Of a stretch of DNA of 64,000 bases, positions 41,712 through 50,613 are shown piece by piece. Both the position numbers and the translations under genes were made by a program. Under the pieces are notes generated by a model. The model was given only the letters and a program-made list of their open reading frames with translations. It was not told the DNA's origin and did no database searches. Origin of the DNA: Bog-105 sp965277435 (lineage in GTDB: Bacteria > Acidobacteriota > Terriglobia > Bryobacterales > Bryobacteraceae). Positions within the stretch are counted from its first letter, which is position 1. Each line of letters opens with the position of its first letter. Location: NCBI GenBank assembly GCA_965277435.1, contig OZ255821.1, positions 992,001 through 1,056,000 of the forward strand. The letters run 5' to 3'.

Positions 41712-42278
41712 TCACTTTGCTGACAAATCTGCCCGGCGAAGGACTTGTTTCGCGACCGGGCGCAGTGTGGTCAAGAAGCCGTCAATCGGAGCGGGCTTGC
41801 CCTCTCGATGGGTGGGTTCGAAGGTCGATCCAAACGGGACGATGAGGCCATTGTCTTCAGATGGCGGCTTTAGCCAGAATCCCTGAGCGAGCGCTCCTGG
41901 AATGCGCAGCAGGCGTGGTTCAAAGTTGCCGTCCTGGACCTCTTTAAGCCCGCTCAACGCGAGCGTGGCTTGCAGAGCTCTTTTGGCGGTGTTGCCATAG
42001 CTGAGACCGCTAATTGCGTGTGGAGGCGTCGCATTGATGTCGCCCGTGACTACGTCACCGGAAACATCGCCGGCGAAGTAGCGCCAACTGACCAGCCTGG
42101 CGACGTTCGGCAGGCGGAAATTGCCCTTTGTATCCTGCAGGCTCAGAAGATAAATCGGCTGGGGATTCGGGTTGACTGGCAGACCGGCGGGAACGCGGTT
42201 TAGGTCGACGAGGTGCTGGAGACCGGCCTCGAAGGCCTGCCTTAAAGCGGTTGACGGTTTCGACAGAATGATGGGCAT
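41712..42278 (-). CDS. unknown protein downstream of a papain-like peptidase
   Basis: About 188 residues from the ATG at 42278, which has AGGAG eight bases upstream; earlier in-frame codons lie inside the peptidase gene. There is no signal peptide. A central ALSGLKEVQDGNFEPRLLRIPG and YLLSLQDTKGNFRLPNVARL suggest an alpha/beta soluble protein. No family recognised. As last gene of the sigma factor-kinase-peptidase unit, it may be a substrate, inhibitor or partner of the peptidase (inference from position only). Confidence 0.6.
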   Translation of the reverse strand: MPIILSKPSTALRQAFEAGLQHLVDLNRVPAGLPVNPNPQPIYLLSLQDTKGNFRLPNVARLVSWRYFAGDVSGDVVTGDINATPPHAISGLSYGNTAKRALQATLALSGLKEVQDGNFEPRLLRIPGALAQGFWLKPPSEDNGLIVPFGSTFEPTHREGKPAPIDGFLTTLRPVAKQVLRRADLSAK

Positions 42279-42288
42279 AACGGCGCTC

Positions 42289-42792
42289 CTAGGCTTGACC
42301 GACCAGATAGGTGTCGCTCCACTCCCCGGCATCCAGGTAGGCGTTCACGAACTGTTCGTAAGGGATGGTTGAGTCTTCGTAGTAGGGGTCGGACACGTCG
42401 ACCCAAAATTCGCCCGATTGGGAAATGGAATAACCGCTGAGCATGACGAAGTGAGCTCCCGCTTCGCCGAACCACTGAATTCTGGCGCAGAGTGGCCGTC
42501 CGGAGTCGATTTGTTGGCGGATAATGCCGAAGGTTTGTGATTTCGGAATTGGTGAGTTTTTTAGTGCTTGGCCGGTCGCCGTGTTGACCGCATCAAGGGC
42601 TGTTTCAAGAGCGGCCGGTTGATTGCATTTGTCCATTGAATCTTTGCAACAGTCCATGCCTAGCGCAAGTTTTGCGATGGCGCACTGTTCGATTGGCTTA
42701 CTGGGATCGAAATAGCCCGCAACGGTGGCGGCGACCGCGGCCCAGCACCAGTTGAGCTTTTGTTGGGTTTCGATTTCGAAGTTAGTTGTCAT
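42289..42792 (-). CDS. papain-like (C39/C70-type) cysteine peptidase
   Basis: The 167-residue protein has the catalytic cysteine in QQKLNWCWAAVAATVAGYF (Cys16), the histidine in GAHFVMLSGY (about 114) and the acidic residue in WVDVSDPYY (about 133), the order found in AvrRpt2-like C70 and bacteriocin-type C39 enzymes. Several further cysteines (QCAIAK, DCCKD, KCNQ) may form disulfides or bind metal. There is no signal peptide. Its start overlaps the preceding small gene by 11 bp. Confidence 0.78.
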   Translation of the reverse strand: MTTNFEIETQQKLNWCWAAVAATVAGYFDPSKPIEQCAIAKLALGMDCCKDSMDKCNQPAALETALDAVNTATGQALKNSPIPKSQTFGIIRQQIDSGRPLCARIQWFGEAGAHFVMLSGYSISQSGEFWVDVSDPYYEDSTIPYEQFVNAYLDAGEWSDTYLVGQA

Positions 42793-43126
42793 GGTTGGCC
42801 TTTTCGTCGTGGGTGTGAGGTGGGCATAAGAAGAGGAACGGGCCGATGATCGTGATAGGGGCGGAGGAGGACGAGTCTAAGGGGCTGCCGCCGGGTCCGC
42901 GTGGACCGCTGACTGGGGGATTCCCACCTAATCCGGATTTTGCAGTGCTGGTTGCCACCCGTCCTGAGGGATTGGAGGCCTGCTGGCTGGCTTGGAATGT
43001 TCCGGCCAACATATTTTGTTCTGTTCCACCCTGAAACTTGATGGGCTGTGTTTGCGCGCCTGAGCTTGCGCGCTGCGTAATCGTCAGAGAATCTTTTTCA
43101 AACTTGATGCTGTATTCGATTTCCAT
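42782..43126 (-). CDS. small Gly/Pro/Ser-rich protein in the kinase-peptidase unit
   Basis: The 114-residue protein has a beta-rich start (EIEYSIKFEKDSLTITQRAS) and a long disordered-looking stretch rich in Gly, Ser and Pro (about residues 50-95, including NPPVSGPRGPGGSP), then a hydrophobic IGPFLFLCPPH and a charged tail. It resembles a peptidase substrate or precursor more than an enzyme. It overlaps the peptidase start and begins 15 bp after the kinase stop. No family recognised. Confidence 0.55.
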   Translation of the reverse strand: MEIEYSIKFEKDSLTITQRASSGAQTQPIKFQGGTEQNMLAGTFQASQQASNPSGRVATSTAKSGLGGNPPVSGPRGPGGSPLDSSSSAPITIIGPFLFLCPPHTHDEKANHDN

Positions 43127-43141
43127 GTCCTGGGTTCCCTT

Positions 43142-45742
43142 TTATTTGTCTCCATGAGATGCCAACAACTTTATGAAGCGAGGATCGCGGTGCAAGTCCG
43201 CCACATCGGGCCAACGAGCAAGATTGGCCAAGGTGCCGCGGGATGCTGTAGTCAGCACCTCAAGTGTGTCGTTCCGACGGTGGAGCGCCTCGTAGGTAAG
43301 AGCTACTGTAGACACGGTTGCTCCATCGCTTGGCGACTGCTGGAGGGCCTGAATAATCTCAGATTCAGCCCTCCTCCGCTCGCCCACTTGAGCACACAAA
43401 TAAGCTAAGTAAGCTCTAGTTCTTCCGCTCCGCGGATTGTTCGCGATGTCCGCTTCGGCGACCACCAAGCCATGGCGATAGGCGCGCCGAGACTCAGACT
43501 TGAAACCCAAATGCCGGTATGCCGTGCCAAGATTCATCCACGCCAAATACCGGTCTCGTCCCAGATCCAAAACTCGTTTAAGGTAAGAAACCGCGGCTCG
43601 GTCTTTTCCCTGGTACATCTGCACCACGGCCAAGCTGTTTGCTGTATCTGGTGCGTCGCTCAGTCGGAGAGAGGATCGGAGCTCGTTTTCAGCGGATGCA
43701 AACTGACCGTTTGCCAGGTGCGCTACGCCGAGACCATACAGAGTTTGTGGCTCACGCGGTGCGAGCTCGACTGCGCGACGCAGGTAAAATATCGCCTCGT
43801 TGTAGCTGGCTTGCTCATAATAAAGGCCACCCAGATCTCTAAAATTCCTAAACTGTTGCGGCCCAGATTTGATGGCCTTCTGAAATGCTGTAAGCGCCTC
43901 GTCGACCTGATTGTTGTCTTCGTACGCTTCGCCCATGCGCCTGTAAGCATCGTCATTAGCGGGATCCAATTCGATGGCCCTACGGTATTCCACGATGGCT
44001 TGATCGTAATGGCCCGAAGACGCTTGCACTAGTCCGGCAATCCGGTGAACCTCTGGCAAGTCCAAATTTCTCTTCTGTGCTTGCTGTACGGATTCGACTG
44101 CGCAGTCGAGCCAGTCTTTGTTGCCTGTGATCCCACCTGTGAGTCGCTGCGCTTCGGCAAGTCCCGCCCAAGTCAGCGCCGAATCACGATCGCTTTTGAC
44201 AGCTTGTTCAAAGGACCTACGGGCTTGGTCGACCGTCCTATCGCGACGTAATGCTGAAAGCCCGGCTTGATAATCCTGCTGAGCCGCCGCGTTCACACTC
44301 GCTCCACCGCTCGTCGGCGGCAGATGCAACGTTTCCGTCACCACCCCGGCGAGCGCGGTCGGCACATAGCGCATCTCACTCGCTTTGTACTCCGCCGTCC
44401 ATTCCCGGGCATCGACGCCCGATCGCAAATCGGCCAAATACGCATGTACCGTCACAGCGTCGCCCTGGCGCTCCGCGGTCGCACGCAGAGCATGACTGGC
44501 GCCTACTAACACGCGTGCTTCGTCCGGCGTATGAACATGATTGCGAATCACTTTATCTAGAGAGATAAAGCGGAAGCGGGTCTGCGGGCTGCTTTTCAAT
44601 TCAGCTAACCGGTTCGCGGTGTCGCGCAGCAGCACTCCCGAGAAAGAGCCGTTGTCCGGCAACAAGGCCAAGTGCACCTTCTCCGCGGGGCCGGTGGTGC
44701 TTTGATAGGTGATCCAGCCGGAACCCGCCGCCAGCAGCAAAAGAGCCACCGCCGATTGCAGCCGTTTGCGCAGGCGCGATGGCCTGAAGGCTTGTGCGAC
44801 TTCCTGAGCGCTTTGGAATCGGCGCGCTGGTTCAGGGTCGAGGCAACGTGCGATGATGCGATCCCAACGGCCATGTCCGACAGGCGGCTTCCAACTCAAG
44901 TGCTCGCCCGCCGGGAGCGTAGACGAAACCATTCCCAGGTCGCTCGGAGGTTGGCCGTAATGCAGTTCCCACAGGATCACCCCGAGCGCGTAGATGTCGG
45001 AGACAACCGATGGCTTGGCCCCGCGCCAGAGTTCGGGCGCCATGTAAGCCGGAGTGCCACCGAGCAGTGCAGCGGAGGCGTCGGCGTTACGGGCGAGACC
45101 GAAATCGGTGATCACCGCGCGAGTAGAACCGGCCGAATCCGTGGCTAGAATCACGTTGTTTGTCTTCAGATCGCCGTGGATTAAGTGGTTGCGGTGCGCC
45201 TCGGCCAAACCGGCGCTCAGCTGTTGAGCGATGGCGCGCGCTTTGCTTTCCGGGAGGCGCACATGGTTGACCCGCTCGGCGAGGGTTTCGCCTTCGAGAA
45301 ACTCCATGCTGATGAAATCGATTTCGCCGTCGGGCGTGGAAGCGGTGTGGATCTCGAAGATCTTGCAGACGTTCGGATGGCTGATCTCGCGTGCGTTGCG
45401 GACTTCGGGCGGCAGATGCGTGCCGAAGCCGGCCTTCGCGCATTTGAGGGCCACGCGCCGGTCGAGCTTCTGGTCAATCGCTTCCCACACAATGCCCATC
45501 CCGCCTTGCGCCACTTCGCGCACGATGCGAAAGCGATTGATGAGGATCTGTCCCGGTTGGAACGGGAGCTTGCTTTCGGCCGGCGGCTGCAGCGGATCGA
45601 GCAGAAAACGCTGCATCCGCTTTTCCCACTGCACGTAGCTCCAGGCCTCGTTAAACAGCCTGGAATTAGCGTGGCAGGCGCGGCGCAGGTAGCCTTCGCG
45701 CTCGTCTTCGGGATGGCGAAGCGCCTCCTCGACGAGCGTCAT
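43142..45742 (-). CDS. transmembrane Ser/Thr protein kinase with TPR domain
   Basis: About 866 residues from an ATG at 45742 with AAGGA seven bases upstream, placed over the sigma-factor stop; an upstream ATG at 45775 is possible. The kinase domain (about residues 65-320) shows the glycine loop AQGGMGIVW, VALK lysine, catalytic HGDLKTNN (HGD replaces HRD), DFGLAR and APELWRG. A single membrane span (AVALLLLAAGSGWITY) follows, then an outside region and about ten TPRs. The layout is typical of acidobacterial sensor kinases. HGD is a known variant, so activity is likely. It phosphorylates unknown targets. Confidence 0.88.
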   Translation of the reverse strand: MTLVEEALRHPEDEREGYLRRACHANSRLFNEAWSYVQWEKRMQRFLLDPLQPPAESKLPFQPGQILINRFRIVREVAQGGMGIVWEAIDQKLDRRVALKCAKAGFGTHLPPEVRNAREISHPNVCKIFEIHTASTPDGEIDFISMEFLEGETLAERVNHVRLPESKARAIAQQLSAGLAEAHRNHLIHGDLKTNNVILATDSAGSTRAVITDFGLARNADASAALLGGTPAYMAPELWRGAKPSVVSDIYALGVILWELHYGQPPSDLGMVSSTLPAGEHLSWKPPVGHGRWDRIIARCLDPEPARRFQSAQEVAQAFRPSRLRKRLQSAVALLLLAAGSGWITYQSTTGPAEKVHLALLPDNGSFSGVLLRDTANRLAELKSSPQTRFRFISLDKVIRNHVHTPDEARVLVGASHALRATAERQGDAVTVHAYLADLRSGVDAREWTAEYKASEMRYVPTALAGVVTETLHLPPTSGGASVNAAAQQDYQAGLSALRRDRTVDQARRSFEQAVKSDRDSALTWAGLAEAQRLTGGITGNKDWLDCAVESVQQAQKRNLDLPEVHRIAGLVQASSGHYDQAIVEYRRAIELDPANDDAYRRMGEAYEDNNQVDEALTAFQKAIKSGPQQFRNFRDLGGLYYEQASYNEAIFYLRRAVELAPREPQTLYGLGVAHLANGQFASAENELRSSLRLSDAPDTANSLAVVQMYQGKDRAAVSYLKRVLDLGRDRYLAWMNLGTAYRHLGFKSESRRAYRHGLVVAEADIANNPRSGRTRAYLAYLCAQVGERRRAESEIIQALQQSPSDGATVSTVALTYEALHRRNDTLEVLTTASRGTLANLARWPDVADLHRDPRFIKLLASHGDK

Positions 45743-45752
45743 TGCGAGATCC

Positions 45753-46331
45753 TTAGTCTGTGATCTGCCTTCCATGAGCGGGCTCCATCCGTTCGAACAA
45801 CCAGCGGCGGGCATCGCGCCACATCCGTTGCATGCTGCGCAGCTTGATGCCTAGCACTTTGCTGACCTCTTCGTCCGTCAGCCCGAGAAAGAATTTGAGC
45901 TCCACCAGCCGGCACCATTCGGGATTTTCGGTTTCGAGCTGCTCGAGCAGCTGACCGAGGCCGATCGCGACGTCGACTTGGGCGCCGCCGGCCGGCAGGA
46001 TCTGCTTAAGACTGTCGAGGCCGATCAGGTCCACATCCGGCCGTGCGCGGGCTTGATCGATCAGGTAATGACGCATGGCGCGGCCGGCGATCGCAAAGAA
46101 GTGTTGCCGGTTTTGCCAGTCGCGATCTTTGGCGGCAACCAGCCGGATATAGATTTGATCGACCAGTTCGGTGGTCTGGAGCGAACCGCCTGGGCGCTCG
46201 CCCTTGAGACGGAAACGCGCCAGGCGCTGCAGGTCCGCGAAGACCCGCTCGAAGAGATCGTTTTCTGCGGCCGGGTTTCCCTCGCGCCATTCACGGAGCA
46301 ATTGCGTGATGTCCCCGGCGTCGTCCGGCAT
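45753..46331 (-). CDS. ECF-type sigma factor (TIGR02999-like)
   Basis: The 192-residue protein has region 2 (LRRLARFRLK / TTELVDQIYIRL, and NRQHFFAIAGRAMRHYLIDQARAR) and region 4 (VELKFFLGLTDEEVSKVLGIKLRSMQRMW) of the ECF subfamily common in Acidobacteria and Planctomycetes. It recruits RNA polymerase to promoters of its own type. There is no anti-sigma gene; the adjacent kinase-TPR protein may regulate it, as reported for such pairs (inference). A 17-bp palindrome lies 12 bp upstream of the ATG. Confidence 0.9.
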   Translation of the reverse strand: MPDDAGDITQLLREWREGNPAAENDLFERVFADLQRLARFRLKGERPGGSLQTTELVDQIYIRLVAAKDRDWQNRQHFFAIAGRAMRHYLIDQARARPDVDLIGLDSLKQILPAGGAQVDVAIGLGQLLEQLETENPEWCRLVELKFFLGLTDEEVSKVLGIKLRSMQRMWRDARRWLFERMEPAHGRQITD

Positions 46332-46342
46332 ACGCCCACCTT

Positions 46343-46359
46343 AACGGTTTTGAACCGTT
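46343..46359. promoter_or_regulatory. palindrome upstream of the ECF sigma factor
   Basis: AACGGTT-TTG-AACCGTT, perfect 7-bp arms, located 12 bp before the sigma-factor ATG. It may be a repressor site or a small hairpin covering the 5' leader. The binding protein is unknown. Confidence 0.4.
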
Positions 46360-46489
46360 GCACTTTTCTAACCACAATCCCTCGAAAAAAGTTTGGCGGA
46401 CTCTTTCCGGACTGCACGCTTACTTGAGTGAGGCGGAATTGCTTGGGTGTTAAAACCCCGGGGAGGCCGCCCGAAACCAGGAGGAAACT

Positions 46490-46903
46490 ATGAAACTCGC
46501 TCTGTATTCGGCTCTATTCGCGGGCGCGCTGACATGCGCTTCCGGATATGCACAACCACTCGATGCCCAGGCCAACGTGCCATTCAGTTTTCGGATCGGT
46601 GATACTGTTCTGCCCGCGGGCGCGTACAGAATCAACGAAACCAGAGACCTGCTACGCGTCAGCCAAATGGAAGGGAAAGAAAGCCTTTTTCACCTCGTGA
46701 TGCCGGCTTCGCGCTCCACCGTTACGCCGGACAGCCGCCTGCGCTTTACGCGTTATGGCGATGAGTACTTCCTCACGAGCATCTGGAACGCAGACTCCAC
46801 TGAGGGATTCGCGCTGACGCCGAGCAAGCGACAGAAATCGCTGGCCATGCATCTCAGAGGGCGAGAGACGCCGGGCGTAGCTTTGCTGCCGGCCACTCGT
46901 TAG
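46490..46903 (+). CDS. small exported protein of an acidobacterial family
   Basis: The 137-residue protein begins with a signal peptide (LALYSALFAGALTCASGYAQ), followed by a short beta-rich domain starting ANVPFSFRIGDTVLPAGAYR, a pattern seen repeatedly in small Acidobacteria secreted proteins whose function is unknown. AGGAGGAAA precedes the ATG and a good terminator follows 23 bp after the stop, so it is a single-gene transcript, divergent from the sigma factor. Confidence 0.75.
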   Translation: MKLALYSALFAGALTCASGYAQPLDAQANVPFSFRIGDTVLPAGAYRINETRDLLRVSQMEGKESLFHLVMPASRSTVTPDSRLRFTRYGDEYFLTSIWNADSTEGFALTPSKRQKSLAMHLRGRETPGVALLPATR

Positions 46904-46925
46904 AGTGGAGTGATGTTGGTAAGGT

Positions 46926-46962
46926 AGGGCGCACCGTGATTGATGTTGCGCCCTTTCTTTTG
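46926..46962 (+). terminator. Rho-independent terminator
   Basis: The stem AGGGCGCA/TGCGCCCT (8 bp, loop 13) at 46926-46954 is followed by TTTCTTTT, 23 bp after the stop of the exported protein gene. Confidence 0.85.
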
Positions 46963-47009
46963 TGAGAATAAAACACCGAGTGTGTGCACGTAGATTATCG
47001 ATTCTGCTC

Positions 47010-47882
47010 CTAATTGGGAAGCTTTTTACTAGGCTTTAACTGTTTGCTTTGGTGAGCAAGGTTGGGGACCAGGACCTCGTTTTGAACCGACACTATGTTG
47101 CCGATCGGAAACATAAAAGTCTTCGCGCCACCAAGTGAAGATCTGTTTTTTGAAAAGACCACAACGAGATCTTTGGTCTCGGTAAGTATTCTCAATTCTC
47201 CGTTTGAATTTGCCTTCATTAAATCGGTTCTTAGTCGCGCACTCGCGTCAGCCTTGAAAATTATTTCCGTTTTGAATCTAGGATGCTCCTGGTCCTTGCA
47301 TGCCTGTTTCTGTCCGGCTCTACCCGCGGCGAAAAGAATAAAAAGTGGGATGAGGCCTAATGTTGTAAATTGGGAAATCCGCACCAGCCATTTTCTTGCT
47401 CCCATTATTAAATGATCATTAAAGGCCCTTGTGAGTTCCTTCCGATCAACCCTTAACGCTCTGGGTACTCGTGTGTAGCGTCTGAAAGTTATTCTTAGCG
47501 GCAGAGTGAGAGTCAACAGTTTTCGCTCGAATGGTTCTGAAGAGTTTCGCAGCCATAGGTAGACTCTCGCGTAGTACAACAGCCAGAAGAATCGAAGTGC
47601 CCCAACGGCAACAATGCCGACTAAAAGGAGCCAGACTTTTGCAGAGGACGCTATTTGAAATGCCACGATTGGGTTCAGGGATGCCTCGAGAGGAGCGTAC
47701 AGAGGGAGATCTAAGGACTGGATGTCTAAACCGAACACCGAGTAGTATTCACTTAGGTAAATCCAACCGAGAGTGAACAGCAAGGCTGTTATTGCCGCTA
47801 TAACTGTCGAGCCTTCGATCAGCGCACTCAGAGTCCGTTGGCGTTTCTTGCAGGAAAGTTCTTGCCCCTCGTCGTCGAGCAT
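47010..47882 (-). CDS. membrane protein of unknown function
   Basis: The 290-residue protein has about four hydrophobic spans (residues about 25-46, 65-85, 85-105 and 165-190) in its N-terminal two thirds, and a hydrophilic C-terminal domain of about 100 residues with short beta strands (ELRILTETKDLVVVF, KTFMFPIGNIVSVQNEVLV). No family recognised. Its first codons occupy the position where a DUF5615 toxin should continue, so it probably arrived later. The ribosome binding site is weak and the local base composition is more AT-rich than its neighbours. Confidence 0.6.
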   Translation of the reverse strand: MLDDEGQELSCKKRQRTLSALIEGSTVIAAITALLFTLGWIYLSEYYSVFGLDIQSLDLPLYAPLEASLNPIVAFQIASSAKVWLLLVGIVAVGALRFFWLLYYARVYLWLRNSSEPFERKLLTLTLPLRITFRRYTRVPRALRVDRKELTRAFNDHLIMGARKWLVRISQFTTLGLIPLFILFAAGRAGQKQACKDQEHPRFKTEIIFKADASARLRTDLMKANSNGELRILTETKDLVVVFSKNRSSLGGAKTFMFPIGNIVSVQNEVLVPNLAHQSKQLKPSKKLPN

Positions 47883-47901
47883 TCTGTTTTCGTCTTTTCG
47901 G

Positions 47902-47937
47902 TCAGAGCGAGAGATTCTCGTCGAGCAACAGCTTCAC
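47902..47937 (-). pseudogene. DUF5615 (PIN-like toxin) relic, 11 codons
   Basis: GTG at 47937 reads MKLLLDENLSL then TGA. This is the invariant start of DUF5615 toxins (KLLLDENLS), cut after 11 codons where the membrane-protein gene begins. It follows the DUF433 partner exactly as in intact pairs. Confidence 0.7.
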
Positions 47938-48155
47938 GCCGGAAACGAAAAAGCCGGCGTTCCCGGTCGGCAAATACGATGGCGGCCCGAAGATCGTCAG
48001 GTGTGAGATCCGGGAAGTCGGCCAGAACCTCCGGTTCGGTCATGCCGCAAGCGAGATACTCAAGCAAATCGTAAGCGGGCAATTCGGAGTCCTCGGATGC
48101 ATGGCTTTCCGCCCATCTTGTCGGGCTCGATAGTGATGATCCGGCGGTAGTCCAT
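47938..48155 (-). pseudogene. frameshifted DUF433 antitoxin
   Basis: From an ATG at 48155 the frame reads MDYRRIITIEPDKMGGKPCI, then RGLRI and off the family pattern to a stop. A frame change within about 48071-48085 restores YDLLEYLACGMTEPEVLADF and PDLTPDDLRAAIVFADRERR, the rest of DUF433. DUF433 proteins are small winged-helix antitoxins paired with DUF5615. Both members of this pair are broken. Confidence 0.8.
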
Positions 48156-48189
48156 CGCAGACTTCATTATAGAAGCCCGCCTGTATTCC

Positions 48190-50613
48190 CTAATCGCGCA
48201 GCTCCACCACTGTAGCCCCGGTGCCCCCTTCGGCCGACGTTGCCGGATAGAAGCGGCTGACGTGAGGGTTGGTTCCTAGATGATCGTTCACTGCTCGCTT
48301 CAGAATGCCCATGCCGTGGCCGTGGATGATGCGCACGCGGTCGACCGAGGCGAGGGCGGCGGAGTCGAGGAACTTGTCGACTTGTTCTACCGCTTCCGCG
48401 GCGCGCTGGCCGATGATGTTCAGTTCGCGATAACTCACGTCGAAGCGGGGTCCGGTTTCCACACGGACGTTTTTCGGCAGGCGGGCGCGTTCAGCGGCTT
48501 GCGGGCTCACCACCTCCACGATGTCTTCGCGCGGCACCTGCATCTTTAAAAACCCGGCCTCTACTTCGAGCAGACCGTTCTTCAAGAAGCGTCGCACGGT
48601 GGCGATTTCACGCACATCTCGGAGCCGGACGCGCGAGCCTTCCTCCAGGTTCAGCCGGGTGGGGACGACCTGCTCGCCTCGGACAGGCGGTGGGGTGATT
48701 GCTTCGGCTGCTTCTTCGCGGAACTCACGGGTGGTTTTCGAGATGGTTCGTTTGGCCTGCTCGGCGGCTTTGCGCTGTTCGCCGGCTTCGGCGAGCTGGG
48801 CCAGAGTCATTTGGGCGCGCGCTTCAAAATCTGCGACGATCGAATCGGATTTGCGCTCCCATTCACGCTGGCGCTGCTGTTCGCGGCGCACAGCATCCGA
48901 CTCGAGCGTCGACTGGCGCTGCTTGAGTTCGGCCGCAGCCGTTTCCATCTCGCGAGCGAGGCGGGTATTTTCGTCGGACTGGCGATGGAGATCGGACAGA
49001 AGATTTTCGAAGTCGGCCTGCAGCCGAGGCAGGACGGAACGGGCGTGCGCGAGTACTTCGGGAGGCAGCGCCAGCCGCGTGGCAATATCGAGCCCGGCCG
49101 ATTTGCCTGGGATGCCGAGGCGTAGTTCGTAAGTAGGCTGCAGAGTGGCGTCATCGAAGCCCATAGAGGCGTTCAGTACGCCCGGAGTGCGCGCGCCGTA
49201 AAGCTTCAGCGGGAGCAGATGGGTGGAAGCGAGACAGAATGCGCCCGACTGGCGAAACTGGTCGAGGATAGCGACCCCGAGTGCGCCGCCTTCGTCAGGG
49301 TCGGTGGCGCGGCCCAGTTCATCGAGCAGAACCAGGCTGTCCGGAGTCACCGCGGCGAGCATTTGTTTGACGTGCAGCAAGTGGCCGGAGAAACTGCTCA
49401 GGCTTTCTTCAATAGACTGCGCGTCGCCGATGTCGGCCAGCACGTCGTCGAGGAGCGGGAACTCGGCTTCGGTTGAGGGGATGGGTAGAGCGGCGTGCGC
49501 CATCAGAGCGAGCAAGCCGGTGGTTTTCATGGTGACCGTTTTGCCGCCGGTATTGGGACCGCTGATGAGCAGGCAACGGCGTTCCTCGTCGAGCTCGAAC
49601 GAGATCGGGACGATGGCTTTGCGCTGCTTGCGGAGGATGGATTCAAGTAAGGGATGGCGGGCGTTGCGCAGGATAAGGCGGCGCGGGCCGCGGCTGAAGG
49701 TGGGAATAACGGCATCGAAATCGCGCGCGAAGGCGGCTTTGGCAAAGAGACAGTCGAATTGAGCGAGGGCTTCGGCGCTGGCGGCGATCTCGGCGCTGTG
49801 CTCGCGCAGAGCGCTGGTGATTTCGGCTAAGATGCGCTCGATTTCGCGGAGTTCGTCTTCGCGCAGTCGGACCAGTTGGTTGTTGAGATCGATGGTTTCG
49901 AGCGGTTCGACGAAAAGCGTGCGACCGGTGCCGCTCGATCCATGGATGATGCCATCGACGCGACCTTTCTGGCCGGCCACGATGGGCACGACGTAACGAT
50001 CATCGCGGATCGTGACGAATTGCTCCTGCAGCGTGCCATCGCTGCGGTGGGAGCGGACGAATCGTTCGAGCGATTCCTCAATACTCTTCTGCTGGCGGGC
50101 GAGGTCGCGGCGGATGCGCCCCAAGGCGACGCTGGCGGTGTCGGCTAGGCTGCCGTCGGGCAGAAAGGCGCGCTCATAGCGGCGGGTGAGATCGCGCAGA
50201 TCGGCCAGACGGGCGCTACGAGCAGCCAGACGGGGAAAGCGGTTGGCGGCTTTCTGGAAGATGGCGCGGTACTCACCGGCCACGGCCAAGGTGGTGAAGA
50301 GATCCTGAATCTGGCGGCCGTCGAGCGAAGCGCCTTCGACCCTGAGAATGCGCAGTGAGGTTTCGACAGCAGGCAGACGGTCGAAGCGCAGGCGGATTAA
50401 GGCGGAACCGGAGGCTGGTTGGGCTCCCACGGCATCGCGCGAGTAGAAGATGGCTTCGCGCAGGTCGGCCAAATCGGATTCGAGCAGGGCGAGGTCGTGA
50501 TGGGGCTCCAGCTTTGCGGCGAGATCGCGGCCTGCGGAGCTGCCGGCGTAACCGGCTATCAGTTTGCGCAGCTCGTCGAATTGGAGGAGTTGGGTACTGC
50601 TGAAAGGCATCAT
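48190..50613 (-). CDS. mutS2: endonuclease MutS2
   Basis: The 807-residue protein has the MutS2 core without mismatch-recognition domain: lever/clamp helices in residues 1-310, then the ATPase with Walker A ISGPNTGGKTVTMKT (about 345), LLDELGRATDPDEGGAL (about 420) and STHLLPLK. A long coiled coil (about 525-620) joins the KOW-like and Smr nuclease domains. The Smr domain keeps IIHGHGMGILK but has LNIIGQ where LDLRG is usual. MutS2 acts on recombination intermediates or collided ribosomes. It overlaps the Nudix gene stop. Confidence 0.92.
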   Translation of the reverse strand: MMPFSSTQLLQFDELRKLIAGYAGSSAGRDLAAKLEPHHDLALLESDLADLREAIFYSRDAVGAQPASGSALIRLRFDRLPAVETSLRILRVEGASLDGRQIQDLFTTLAVAGEYRAIFQKAANRFPRLAARSARLADLRDLTRRYERAFLPDGSLADTASVALGRIRRDLARQQKSIEESLERFVRSHRSDGTLQEQFVTIRDDRYVVPIVAGQKGRVDGIIHGSSGTGRTLFVEPLETIDLNNQLVRLREDELREIERILAEITSALREHSAEIAASAEALAQFDCLFAKAAFARDFDAVIPTFSRGPRRLILRNARHPLLESILRKQRKAIVPISFELDEERRCLLISGPNTGGKTVTMKTTGLLALMAHAALPIPSTEAEFPLLDDVLADIGDAQSIEESLSSFSGHLLHVKQMLAAVTPDSLVLLDELGRATDPDEGGALGVAILDQFRQSGAFCLASTHLLPLKLYGARTPGVLNASMGFDDATLQPTYELRLGIPGKSAGLDIATRLALPPEVLAHARSVLPRLQADFENLLSDLHRQSDENTRLAREMETAAAELKQRQSTLESDAVRREQQRQREWERKSDSIVADFEARAQMTLAQLAEAGEQRKAAEQAKRTISKTTREFREEAAEAITPPPVRGEQVVPTRLNLEEGSRVRLRDVREIATVRRFLKNGLLEVEAGFLKMQVPREDIVEVVSPQAAERARLPKNVRVETGPRFDVSYRELNIIGQRAAEAVEQVDKFLDSAALASVDRVRIIHGHGMGILKRAVNDHLGTNPHVSRFYPATSAEGGTGATVVELRD

